A DNA stretch of 21,944 bases from Dehalococcoidales bacterium (lineage in GTDB: Bacteria; Chloroflexota; Dehalococcoidia; Dehalococcoidales; UBA5627): the NCBI GenBank assembly GCA_028706995.1, contig JAQTVR010000004.1, positions 1 to 21,944 on the forward strand, in the 5' to 3' direction. This document shows positions 1-6,693 of the stretch, one piece after another. The position numbers were made by a program, and so were the translations under genes. How positions within the stretch are numbered: position 1 is the stretch's first letter; every line of letters begins with the position of its first letter. Below the pieces are notes generated by a model. That model worked only from the letters and a program-made list of their open reading frames with translations, made no database searches and had not been told where the DNA came from.

Positions 1-407
1 TCAAAATAGACAGATGTTTTTGTGGTCGGATTTCCGACTATTTCTTCACCAAAATCTTTAAGGGCCGTACAAGCCCTATAATCTGCAACCGTAAAATTAT
101 CGGGATAGCATACTGTCAAAATTGCGGAAGCCATCGGAATACCGATGCCGGGGATTAAAGTAAGAACTTCTAATTTCTGTTCTGGCGTTTTAGCCCGAAA
201 TACTTCCGATGTAATTGTACGAATATTTTTTTTGCTTTTTTCAATTCCCCTGCGAACATTCGTTTTTGCTCGATTAGATTTCCAGATTACAATTGCGAAA
301 AATTCTTCAGGGGTGAGATAACCATGTTCTTGAAAATTCTTGCTTACATCATTAAAAAGATAATCTTCCAAGAAATAGTATTTTAGGTATTTTTCTAAAT
401 CACCCAT
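1..407 (-). CDS. HhH-motif protein of unknown function (partial, C-terminus off window)
   Basis: An open frame begins with ATG at 407 and runs off the window at position 1 without a stop, giving 135 visible residues. Residues 86-97 (PGIGIPMASAIL) form a helix-hairpin-helix motif, and the following YPDNFTVADYRA stretch with D109 resembles the region after the HhH in HhH-GPD DNA glycosylase-like proteins. This suggests DNA binding, but the visible part shows no complete glycosylase domain. The start lies 4 bases after the stop of the HNH gene, so the two are probably co-transcribed and translationally coupled. The family and substrate are unknown to me; the gene is read as element cargo. Confidence 0.6.
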   Translation of the reverse strand, partial: MGDLEKYLKYYFLEDYLFNDVSKNFQEHGYLTPEEFFAIVIWKSNRAKTNVRRGIEKSKKNIRTITSEVFRAKTPEQKLEVLTLIPGIGIPMASAILTVCYPDNFTVADYRACTALKDFGEEIVGNPTTKTSVYF

Positions 408-411
408 ATTT

Positions 412-1020
412 TTATTTCTTGTTTCTCCGTTCTTGAATGCTCTTTAATAAGTAGGGTGCGGCCTCTTCATAGGTTTTACCTGATTTTATGCTATTACAAA
501 TAAGACAACTGGTTTTAAGATTTTCTTTCGTGTGTTTTCCGTCTTTACTTTGTGGCACTAAATGATCGAGGGTAGAATTTTCAGGGGTAACTTTTTCGCC
601 ACAATAAAAACAAGTGTATTTATCTCTCTCAAAAATCTCTTTTCGTTTTTCTGGATTTGTAAAAAAATCTTCTTCCACTGGGTCTGCTGTAATGGCAAGT
701 TTTTCTTTCACCGATGGAATTTCTTCAGGAAGGAAAATGTTATAGAGCGTTCCGTCACGATTAGTATCGCCAATTTTAATACATCCTTTCCCTTCAAGTC
801 CATCTACAAGTTTTGTAACTTGGGCATAATTCGTTGTTATTGCACGAACACTACTAATGTTTTCTGCAATAGTTCTTTTGCCAATTCGGATTTCCGGCGA
901 ATTATTTTTAATATGCGAATTACGCAAAAAGAAAATATAAAGCGATGCCTCATACGGAGTAAGAGCCGGCATTAAAAAGTCCACAAACTGTTCTATAATT
1001 TTTTGTAAATTGTCTTTCAT
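412..1020 (-). CDS. Winged-helix / HNH endonuclease domain protein
   Basis: A 202-residue protein. Residues 1-110 look like a winged helix-turn-helix fold (TPYEASLYIFFLR, then a recognition-helix-like segment around 50-75). Residues 130-180 carry a zinc-bound HNH nuclease: C137 and C140 (CFYC), D152-H153 of LDHLVPQS, N167, and C172-x2-C175-N176. HNH proteins of this type cut or nick DNA, and the N-terminal domain may provide site recognition. Its ATG overlaps the stop of the upstream repressor gene (ATGA, 1017-1020) and its stop is 4 bases before the HhH gene, so the three form one transcript. The role could be nuclease of a defence or mobility system, or a homing-like enzyme; the sequence does not decide. 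Confidence 0.8.
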   Translation of the reverse strand: MKDNLQKIIEQFVDFLMPALTPYEASLYIFFLRNSHIKNNSPEIRIGKRTIAENISSVRAITTNYAQVTKLVDGLEGKGCIKIGDTNRDGTLYNIFLPEEIPSVKEKLAITADPVEEDFFTNPEKRKEIFERDKYTCFYCGEKVTPENSTLDHLVPQSKDGKHTKENLKTSCLICNSIKSGKTYEEAAPYLLKSIQERRNKK

Positions 1021-1220
1021 AGTAAATCTTCGATTGAAACGCCAAGGGCTTTGGCAATTTTTGCCATAGTTTGAACGCTTGGCTTATTAACAACACCACT
1101 TTCGACTTTGGTAAGCGTCGTATATTTAATGTCCGCTTTCTTGGCTAAATCGTCTTGCGTTAAGCCAAGTTTAGCTCGCATTTTCTTGATATTTTCACTG
1201 ATTGTTTTTCCACTTGTCAT
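1017..1220 (-). CDS. Cro/C1-type (XRE) HTH regulator
   Basis: A 67-residue protein that is almost entirely one helix-turn-helix domain: the segment LGLTQDDLAKKADI followed by YTTLTKVESG is the classic scaffold and recognition helix of the XRE family. It binds DNA as a dimer and normally represses its own operon. It is the first gene of the three-gene minus-strand unit and overlaps the HNH start by the sequence ATGA. A perfect 11-base inverted repeat lies just upstream (1232-1284) and is the likely operator. It may control the element's nuclease genes or act as an antitoxin-like partner. Confidence 0.85.
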   Translation of the reverse strand: MTSGKTISENIKKMRAKLGLTQDDLAKKADIKYTTLTKVESGVVNKPSVQTMAKIAKALGVSIEDLL

Positions 1221-1231
1221 ACTTGTAAAGT

Positions 1232-1284
1232 TTTGGTAGTATTATGGTAAATGAGATTATTACCTTTATTGTTATACTACCAAA
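1232..1284. promoter_or_regulatory. Probable operator/promoter of the XRE-HNH-HhH unit
   Basis: TTTGGTAGTAT at 1232-1242 is repeated exactly as its reverse complement, ATACTACCAAA, at 1274-1284, with 31 bases between. The pair lies 12-64 bases upstream of the XRE start. The intervening AT-rich DNA holds weak -10-like hexamers on the minus strand. Two half-sites around a promoter are typical for autorepression by a Cro/C1 protein. The promoter hexamers themselves are not distinctive. Confidence 0.5.
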
Positions 1285-1329
1285 TAAAATGAATTTAATC
1301 AATAAAAATTCGAAAAGCACGCTTCTGGC

Positions 1330-1375
1330 CAAAATAAAGTTCGAGCCGACATTTTTTCAGGTTCTTTGGCGGTTT
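1330..1375 (-). repeat. Inverted copies of two recombinase-gene segments
   Basis: 1330-1357 matches the reverse complement of recombinase codons at 2961-2988 in 26 of 28 bases; read on the minus strand it encodes KNVGSNFIL against KNIGSNFIL. Directly adjoining, 1358-1375 matches the reverse complement of 1766-1783, near the recombinase N-terminus, in 18 of 18 bases. The two pieces come from distant parts of the gene and are joined here in different reading frames, so this is a rearranged relic and not a gene. Confidence 0.7.
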
Positions 1376-1401
1376 TCTTTTTCGCTTCCGCTTCAAGGCG
1401 A

Positions 1402-1440
1402 GGCGGGCGGAAGGGGGGTCTGGGGGGAATTCCGCCCGCC
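1402..1440. repeat. GC-rich inverted repeat (11-base arms)
   Basis: GGCGGGCGGAA at 1402-1412 and its exact reverse complement at 1430-1440 flank a 17-base G-rich spacer. The stem would be very stable as DNA cruciform or RNA hairpin. It has no T-tract after it, so it is not a standard terminator. Confidence 0.65.
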
Positions 1441-1482
1441 GAGCCCAGACGCAATTTCAGTTCGGATATTTTCAAACAGACA

Positions 1483-1572
1483 CCGCCAGTTGGTAAAAGA
1501 AGAGTTTGGCTCGCCCGCTACGCGGGCTCGCCAGCCGATTTTCGGTTCAAAATCAAATTTTTTGCCTTTGTT
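1483..1572 (-). pseudogene. Relic of a second serine recombinase C-terminus
   Basis: Read on the minus strand, these 30 codons give a peptide that matches residues 454-483 of the neighbouring recombinase at 22 of 30 positions, including an identical KIGWRARVAGEP and the ending SFxNWR. The match holds at protein level beyond the identical 37-base repeat it contains, so it is a diverged copy and not a recent duplication only. Upstream in the same frame there is an in-frame stop, and no catalytic domain is present. The intact recombinase uses this same stretch where it enters the tRNA gene. The relic therefore probably marks an older recombinase copy or an old junction. Confidence 0.6.
1506..1542. 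repeat. 37-base inverted repeat, left copy
   Basis: Exactly complementary, base for base, to 3016-3052 near the end of the recombinase gene, so the two copies face each other across the gene. The centre is a hairpin, GCCCGC-TAC-GCGGGC (1513-1527). Weaker similarity extends to about 1483 on one side, where it reaches the CCGCCA also found at the tRNA 3' end. Confidence 0.85.
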
Positions 1573-1586
1573 CCGCGAAGCGGAAC
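1570..1586. repeat. Short palindrome GTTCCGC-GAA-GCGGAAC
   Basis: Perfect 7-base arms with a three-base loop, just upstream of the recombinase start. It shares the CGC-NNN-GCG centre with the palindromes at 1513-1527, 1746-1764 and 3031-3045. Confidence 0.7.
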
Positions 1587-1626
1587 GCCAGAAGCGTGCT
1601 TTTCAGAATTTTAATCTATTAGAATT

Positions 1627-3180
1627 ATGAAATATTTTATCTACACGAGAAAATCAACAGACAGCGAAGAACGGCAGGTTTTAAGTCTTGAATCCCAAAT
1701 TTCCGAATTAAAAGAATTTGCCGCCAAAGAAAAACTTGAAATCGTCGCCTCGCTATGCGAGGCGCAAACCGCCAAAGAACCTGGCCGAAAAGTTTTCGGC
1801 GAAATGTTAGACCGGATTTGCGCTGGCGAAGCTAGCGGAATTTTGGCTTGGCATCCGGACAGATTAGCCCGTAATTCCATAGACGGCGGAAAAATAATTT
1901 ATCTGCTGGACACAGGAAAGATAAAAGATTTGAAATTTCCCACATTTTGGTTTGATAGCACGCCACAAGGAAAATTCATGATGAACATTGCCTTTGGCCA
2001 AAGCAAATACTATATTGATAACCTTTCCGAAAATATCAAACGAGGGCATCGCCAAAAACTGCGAAAAGGAATTTGGCCCGGCTTTGCGCCACTCGGCTAT
2101 CTCAATAATCACAAAACAAAAGCGATTGATACCGACAAAGAAAAATCGCCAGTTATTAAAAAATGTTTTGAGCTGTACGCTACGGGTGAATATACTTTAA
2201 AATCTATTAAGCAGTTTTTGGCTGATACGGGAATTGATAGCTACAAAGGCAATGTTCTTTCCTGTTCCTGTGTCCAACGAATGCTGAAAAATCCATTTTA
2301 CTACGGCGTTTTCAAATTCAACGGCGAAATTTATCAAGGCACGCACGAGCCAATTATTTCCAAGAAACTTTTTGATTCTGTTCAACAAGTAATGAATAAT
2401 CGGGGCAAGAAAAAAAGGAAGCGAAAGCACGAATTTGCTTTTTCCGGATTTATGAAATGCGGGAATTGCGGTTGTCTTATAACTGCGGAAACCCAAAAAG
2501 GACACAATTATTATCGTTGCACCAAGAAAAAGCAAATCTGTAATGAAAAATATTTGCGGGAAGAAAATCTTACTGAACAGATGAAAATAATTATTCAAAA
2601 AGTTTCTATTCCTAACGATTGGGCAAACAATATGCTTGCCGAGATAGACAAGGAAAAAGGGCAAGCCAGAGAAGAAACCAAAGTTTTTGTTCAAAATCTA
2701 CAAGCTCAAAAAGTAGAAGTTGAGCAAAAAATGGACAAACTGCTTGACTTATTTATTGACGGCAAAGGAATAACGCCCGAAGAATATCAAGTCAAGAAAC
2801 AAAAAATGCTCAACGAAAAACTGGACATTGAGCAGAAAATCAGAGATTTTGAACAAACAGGAAATAATTGGCTCGAACCGATGCGGGAAGTGATTTTATT
2901 GAGTAGCCAAGCCAAAATTCTTTTGTCGCAGGGCGACAAAACGGAAATCCGAGCATTCCTAAAAAATATCGGCTCGAACTTCATTTTGAAAGATAAAAAA
3001 TTCCAATTTGCGCTTAAAATCGGCTGGCGAGCCCGCGTAGCGGGCGAGCCAATGACTTCATTTCCTAACTGGCGGAGGGGGTGGGATTCGAACCCACGGT
3101 CCTCTTGCGAGGACAACGGTTTTCAAGACCGTCACCATAGGCCACTCGGACACCCCTCCGTATTACAGTCACAGTCATAA
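1627..3180 (+). CDS. Large serine recombinase (integrase) reading into tRNA-Ser
   Basis: A 517-residue site-specific recombinase. The N-terminal resolvase domain (1-145) has Y6-x-R8-x-S10 with S10 as the expected nucleophile, and the DRLARN motif with R79 and R82. A recombinase domain follows (about 155-260), then a zinc ribbon with C278, C281, C298 and C305, and a coiled-coil segment (about 340-415), as in large serine integrases. ATG at 1627 has no clear Shine-Dalgarno sequence. Residues 482-511 are encoded by the antisense of the tRNA-Ser gene and are not expected to be a conserved domain; the C-terminus is therefore set by the integration site. A 37-base palindromic repeat adds residues 466-477 in frame. 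The protein resembles recombinases I associate with candidate phyla radiation genomes, which hints at transfer, but this is from memory. Confidence 0.9.
   Translation: MKYFIYTRKSTDSEERQVLSLESQISELKEFAAKEKLEIVASLCEAQTAKEPGRKVFGEMLDRICAGEASGILAWHPDRLARNSIDGGKIIYLLDTGKIKDLKFPTFWFDSTPQGKFMMNIAFGQSKYYIDNLSENIKRGHRQKLRKGIWPGFAPLGYLNNHKTKAIDTDKEKSPVIKKCFELYATGEYTLKSIKQFLADTGIDSYKGNVLSCSCVQRMLKNPFYYGVFKFNGEIYQGTHEPIISKKLFDSVQQVMNNRGKKKRKRKHEFAFSGFMKCGNCGCLITAETQKGHNYYRCTKKKQICNEKYLREENLTEQMKIIIQKVSIPNDWANNMLAEIDKEKGQAREETKVFVQNLQAQKVEVEQKMDKLLDLFIDGKGITPEEYQVKKQKMLNEKLDIEQKIRDFEQTGNNWLEPMREVILLSSQAKILLSQGDKTEIRAFLKNIGSNFILKDKKFQFALKIGWRARVAGEPMTSFPNWRRGWDSNPRSSCEDNGFQDRHHRPLGHPSVLQSQS
1746..1764. repeat. 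Palindrome CGCCTCGC-TAT-GCGAGGCG inside the recombinase gene
   Basis: Perfect 8-base arms around a three-base loop within codons 41-46 (ASLCEA). It lies in the loop region between conserved parts of the resolvase domain and keeps the reading frame. Same centre pattern as the other element palindromes. Confidence 0.65.
3016..3052. repeat. 37-base inverted repeat, right copy (in frame)
   Basis: Exact reverse complement of 1506-1542. Here it is translated as part of the recombinase (around KIGWRARVAGEP, residues 464-475). It ends 17 bases before the tRNA CCA end. Confidence 0.85.
3070..3159 (-). tRNA. tRNA-Ser(UGA)
   Basis: The minus strand folds as a class II tRNA: acceptor stem GGAGGGG (3153-3159) pairs with CCCCTCC (3074-3080), discriminator G, and an encoded CCA (3070-3072). 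The anticodon loop CTTGAAA gives anticodon UGA (plus strand 3123-3125), and the long variable arm GTCCTCGCAAGAGGAC is typical of serine tRNAs. The T-arm has GGTTCGAATCC. It reads UCA and other UCN codons. Its 3' half is the presumed integration target of the adjacent element, and the recombinase ORF crosses the whole gene in antisense. Integration appears to leave the tRNA intact. Confidence 0.95.
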
Positions 3181-3181
3181 T

Positions 3182-3211
3182 ATTATACCCATAAGGTGAA
3201 TAAATTGCTAA
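3182..3211 (-). promoter_or_regulatory. Probable tRNA-Ser promoter
   Basis: On the minus strand a perfect TATAAT (3182-3187) follows TTAGCA (3206-3211) with an 18-base spacer. The predicted start is about 15 bases before the mature tRNA 5' end. The promoter lies on the chromosomal side of the insertion, so the element does not cut the tRNA from its promoter. Confidence 0.55.
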
Positions 3212-3396
3212 CAGTATCAAGGATAAATTAGCACTATTAAGGAGCCAATGATGAAACAATATTACTGGAATGTACAAAAAAGATATCGGTACAAAAGGAT
3301 ATAAAATCCGTCTTGAAGAATATTATAGACTACGAATGGCATGCACAAACCATTCAGATTTATTTCATTAAAAGCCTTGAATATGTTTTCTAATAA

Positions 3397-3808
3397 TTAC
3401 TTATTTTTGTCTGTTTTTTCTTTCCATTTTTGATAGTTGTTAACAAAGGATGAAAGTTTGGCTTCGGCTTCACATTCCTGTAACGAAGCAGGGATGAATT
3501 GGGAACAGCAGGCTGAACATCCTTTACGGCACCGATATGGCTTTATTATTATCCAGCGCTTCCTGGAGCTGGCTCTGAACGATCTGTTCGGTTACGCCCT
3601 GTAATTGTTTTAACTGCTTATCGCTAAATTCTTCTCGTGCTTTTCCTAGATCACCCAGATATGCTATTTGTTTATTTAACTTGACAGGATTGAATACCGT
3701 TTCCCCTTTCTCTTCGGGTTTAGCTTTAGTATATCAACATTTTTTATGCTTTTTGCCACTCCCACAATCACAGAACTCGTTTCTACCGATATTATTTTTG
3801 TCTTCCAT
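3397..3808 (-). pseudogene. Decayed SEC-C / YkgJ-like cysteine-cluster gene
   Basis: ATG at 3808 has a good ribosome site (AGAGAGGT). The first 24 codons end in a SEC-C zinc motif, CDCGSGKKHKKC, followed by TGA (3734-3736) exactly where the motif's last Cys or His is expected. Reading through gives 69 more residues to TAA at 3524-3526 with normal-looking coding. An overlapping frame then gives KPYRCRKGCSACCSQF and goes on to a stop at 3397; GCSACC matches the start of the YkgJ-type (CxxCxxCC) metal-binding domain. The parts look like one former gene with a nonsense change, a frameshift near 3530-3560 and a missing C-terminal half. Selenocysteine at the TGA is an alternative, made less likely by the second lesion. 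DNA between 3200 and 3396 shows no further clear gene. Confidence 0.55.
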
Positions 3809-3851
3809 TTTACCTCTCTCTTTTTATAGAATATCTAACAATCGGATAACA

Positions 3852-5093
3852 CTATTTAATAACTTTAACATCCATATAGGGTTGTAAAACTTTAGGAACC
3901 GATATACTTCCATCGGCTTGCTGGTAATTTTCTATAACGGCAATAACTACCCTAGGCAATGCCAGTCCGGAACCGTTAAGCGTATGTACTAATTGAGGCT
4001 TGCTTTCCAGGGTAGGGCGATAACGAATATTCGCCCGTCGTGCTTGGAAATCCCCACAGTTGGAGCAAGAACTTACTTCAAGCCATTCACTACAACCCGG
4101 AGCCCACATTTCGATGTCATAGGTCTTGGTCGAAGCAAAACTGAGATCAGCAGTGCACAGTTTTTTAATACGGTAGGGTATCTCTAATTTACGACAGATA
4201 TCCACGGCATTATCTACCATCCTTTCCAGTTCATCGTTGGAGTTTCCGGGCTCGGTAAACTTGTACATTTCAACTTTGTCGAACTGATGCCCTCTTTTTA
4301 TACCGCGGGTATCTTTGCCTGCCGACATCTTTTCACGCCTGAAACAGGCCGTATAGGCGACATAATATATGGGGAGAACACCGGGCAGTATCACTTCATC
4401 TCTATGCAAATTAGTTAGAGGTACTTCAGCCGTGGGAACCAGCCATAAATCCTCCTCAATGTCGCGATACAGATTATCGGCGAACTTAGGAAGGTTACTC
4501 GAACCTATCAGGCATTCTTTTTTGACCATATAAGGAAGATACGCTTCATAATAACCGTGATCTTCGGTATGCAAATTGAGCATAAAGTTTATCAGTGACC
4601 TTTGCAGTCGTGAACCAAGTCCCTTGAGTACATAAAACCGGGTTCCCGATAGTTTAACGCCTCTTTCAAAATCAATAATTCCCAACTTCTCACCGATTTC
4701 CCAGTGTGGAGCCGGTTTAAAATCGAATTTTCGGGGTTCGCCACAGGTGCTTATAATAATATTATCATCTTCACTTTTGCCGATGGGAACAGAATCCTGT
4801 GGGATGTTAGGGACACGCAACAGCAGGTCTTCAAGCCGGCTATCGATTTCCCTGAGTTCATCTTCAAAGATTTTTATACTGTCCCTAAGTTCTCGCCCCC
4901 TTTCTGCCGACTCAGTGCCCTGTTTTTTTGCCAGCCCTTTACGTTCACATCTTAACCTTTCAACTATAGCCATTTTTTGTCTTTTCGCGACATCCAAACT
5001 GATAATTTCGTCAATCGGAGCTTTATCATGGCGATTGACTATTGCCTGACGAACAATATCGGTATTTTCTCTGATAAACTTAAGGTCTAACAT
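3852..5093 (-). CDS. serS: Seryl-tRNA synthetase
   Basis: A class II synthetase of 413 residues that charges tRNA-Ser with serine using ATP. Residues 25-100 form the tRNA-binding antiparallel coiled coil. The catalytic core has the TxE loop (T221-A-E223), motif 2 (F251-R-R-E254) and motif 3 with GSGLALPR (374-381). Length is slightly short but normal for the family. Its ATG lies 3 bases after the lysS stop, and the end of lysS (GGGAGAAGGAA) supplies the ribosome site, so the two are translated from one message. A tRNA-Ser gene lies about 700 bases downstream, which is probably chance. Confidence 0.97.
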   Translation of the reverse strand: MLDLKFIRENTDIVRQAIVNRHDKAPIDEIISLDVAKRQKMAIVERLRCERKGLAKKQGTESAERGRELRDSIKIFEDELREIDSRLEDLLLRVPNIPQDSVPIGKSEDDNIIISTCGEPRKFDFKPAPHWEIGEKLGIIDFERGVKLSGTRFYVLKGLGSRLQRSLINFMLNLHTEDHGYYEAYLPYMVKKECLIGSSNLPKFADNLYRDIEEDLWLVPTAEVPLTNLHRDEVILPGVLPIYYVAYTACFRREKMSAGKDTRGIKRGHQFDKVEMYKFTEPGNSNDELERMVDNAVDICRKLEIPYRIKKLCTADLSFASTKTYDIEMWAPGCSEWLEVSSCSNCGDFQARRANIRYRPTLESKPQLVHTLNGSGLALPRVVIAVIENYQQADGSISVPKVLQPYMDVKVIK

Positions 5094-5096
5094 ATT

Positions 5097-6578
5097 TTAT
5101 TCCTTCTCCCTGAGTTGAGGAAATAAGATAACTTCTCGTATAGATTGCTGGTTGGTAAGAAGCATCACAAGTCTATCGATACCAACACCCAGACCGCCGG
5201 TAGGCGGCATTCCATAAGCCATTGCCGTAAGGAAGTCTTCATCGATAACCTCTTGTTCTTCATATCTTCCACGACTTCTCTGTTGGTTAACAAATCTCTG
5301 TCGTTGATCTATCGGGTCGTTAAGTTCAGAAAAGGCATTGGCAAGCTCCATTCCGCAAACATAGGCTTCAAAACGCTCTACTATATTATCATAACCTGGC
5401 TTCTTTTTGGCAAGGGGGGACATATCCAGCGGATAATCATATAGTATGGTTGGCTGTATAAGATGAGGTTCCACAAAGGTAGAAAGGAGTTCATCTATAA
5501 GCCGCCCCCTATCCCTTACAGGGGCTACTTCTATATTAAGCTTTTGCATTTCATTCCGTAGAGATATGACATCGGGGAACTGCATGAAATCAATCCCGCT
5601 GTATTCTATTATCGTCTGTCGCAAGTCTAACCTTTGCCATGGGGGTGTAAAGTCGATAGTGTTATCACCGAATTTAAATTTATATTCGCCGGAGATTTCC
5701 CTGATTACAGAAGAAACCATGTCTTCTAACATATCCATGACATCGTGGTAGTCGGCATAAGCCTGATAGCTTTCAAGCATGGTGAATTCAGGGTTATGCC
5801 TGATGGAAAGCCCTTCGTTACGGAAGATACGTCCCAATTCGTAAACCTTGTCGAAACCGCCGATTATCAACCTTTTCAGGTGGAGTTCAAGGGCAATGCG
5901 AAGGTAAAAATTACAATCCAGCGAATGGTGATGGGTAACGAACGGGCGGGCTAAAGCGCCTCCGGCGGATGGTTGCAGTACCGGGGTTTCCACTTCCAGA
6001 AAACCATGACTGTTCAAGTAGTTTCTTATTCCGGCGATTATGCGGCTGCGTATCCTGAAAGTTTCTTTTACTTCTTGGTTGCTGATAAGGTCAAGGTAAC
6101 GCTGGCGGTGACGGGCATCGACATCCTGAAGTCCATGATACTTTTCCGGTAACGGCAGTAGTGATTTTGACAGCAGCGTAAACTCTGCTACGTGGATAGT
6201 TGGTTCACCCGTTCTGGTGCGCATCAAGCCACCCTTAACGCCGATAAAATCACCGATATCAAGGTCTCTAAAAAGCTCGGAAACTATTTCTTCGGACAGG
6301 ATGGTATTGGAGAATATTAACTGGATTTTCCCGGACCCATCCTGTATATCCATAAATGAGCTTTTTCCCATTTTACGTATAGCCATAATACGTCCAGCGA
6401 CACTGATTTCTATAATTTCCGTTTTGCTGGTATCTTCTATTTGTTTTAATAATACTATTGCTTGCTCAGTCGTGTGAGTTCGCTTGTAGCGACGGGGATA
6501 TGGGTCTAATCCAAGACTCCTTATTCTTTCAAGCTTATCTAATCTTTGCTGGATCAGGTCGTCTAATCTCGATGCCAT
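5097..6578 (-). CDS. lysS: Lysyl-tRNA synthetase (class II)
   Basis: A 493-residue class II LysRS that charges tRNA-Lys. Residues 55-140 form the OB-fold anticodon-binding domain (VAGRIMAIRKMGKSSFMDIQD). The catalytic domain shows motif 1 around 175-200, motif 2 at 252-266 (FRNEG...HNPEFT) and motif 3 near 460-473 (GGLGVGIDRLVML). ATG at 6578 is preceded by AAGGA at a suitable distance. It sits between recO (115 bases upstream) and serS (3 bases downstream) on the same strand. A TATACT hexamer at 6650-6655 could give it its own promoter, but no good -35 is seen. Confidence 0.97.
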   Translation of the reverse strand: MASRLDDLIQQRLDKLERIRSLGLDPYPRRYKRTHTTEQAIVLLKQIEDTSKTEIIEISVAGRIMAIRKMGKSSFMDIQDGSGKIQLIFSNTILSEEIVSELFRDLDIGDFIGVKGGLMRTRTGEPTIHVAEFTLLSKSLLPLPEKYHGLQDVDARHRQRYLDLISNQEVKETFRIRSRIIAGIRNYLNSHGFLEVETPVLQPSAGGALARPFVTHHHSLDCNFYLRIALELHLKRLIIGGFDKVYELGRIFRNEGLSIRHNPEFTMLESYQAYADYHDVMDMLEDMVSSVIREISGEYKFKFGDNTIDFTPPWQRLDLRQTIIEYSGIDFMQFPDVISLRNEMQKLNIEVAPVRDRGRLIDELLSTFVEPHLIQPTILYDYPLDMSPLAKKKPGYDNIVERFEAYVCGMELANAFSELNDPIDQRQRFVNQQRSRGRYEEQEVIDEDFLTAMAYGMPPTGGLGVGIDRLVMLLTNQQSIREVILFPQLREKE

Positions 6579-6693
6579 ATTTATCCTTTTTATTTAATGC
6601 GAATATAAAAAATAAAGGGGTTATTACTCCAAAAATATAATGATAGAGTAGTATATGTTAGTTATTATATTTTATCCGGTGGCTATAGTAAAG

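Larger units (their letters stand above)
1305..1612. repeat. Segment bounded by ~25-base inverted repeats
   Basis: The sequence at 1305-1329 (core GAAAAGCACGCTTCTGGC) recurs as its reverse complement at 1587-1612, with an 18-base perfect core and one single-base gap outside it; weaker similarity continues outward on both sides. The 308-base segment between the outer ends is non-coding on the plus strand and is built from pieces similar to the recombinase gene next to it, mostly in opposite orientation. It may be a MITE-like unit or a recombination scar. No flanking target-site duplication is evident. Confidence 0.7.
1..3072. mobile_element. Right end of an integrated element at tRNA-Ser (left end off window)
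   Basis: A large serine recombinase gene abuts and overlaps the 3' end of a tRNA-Ser gene, the usual arrangement at the edge of an integrated island. Inside lie a small repressor, a wHTH-HNH nuclease and an HhH protein, none of which are housekeeping genes. The base use is A-rich on the coding strands and is broken by short GC-rich palindromes that do not occur in the rest of the window. The boundary on the right is placed at the tRNA 3' end by inference; the left boundary and the attL site are outside the window, so size and mobility cannot be judged. Confidence 0.6.

Noticed and set aside
1244..1630. Open plus-strand frames across 1244-1630
   Set aside because: They cover the inverted-repeat mosaic; the minus strand of the same DNA matches a recombinase, and the plus-strand translations have no recognisable domain.
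1506..3052. The 37-base repeats as attL and attR of the element
   Set aside because: They are inverted, while integration by a serine recombinase leaves direct att repeats; the other att must be off the window.
3065..3277. Minus-strand frame through the tRNA-Ser gene
   Set aside because: It is a translation of the tRNA and its promoter, not a protein gene.
3734..3736. Selenocysteine codon in the SEC-C gene as a firm call
   Set aside because: A second lesion (frameshift to the YkgJ-like part) follows, and no convincing SECIS hairpin is seen, so decay is simpler. Kept only as an alternative.
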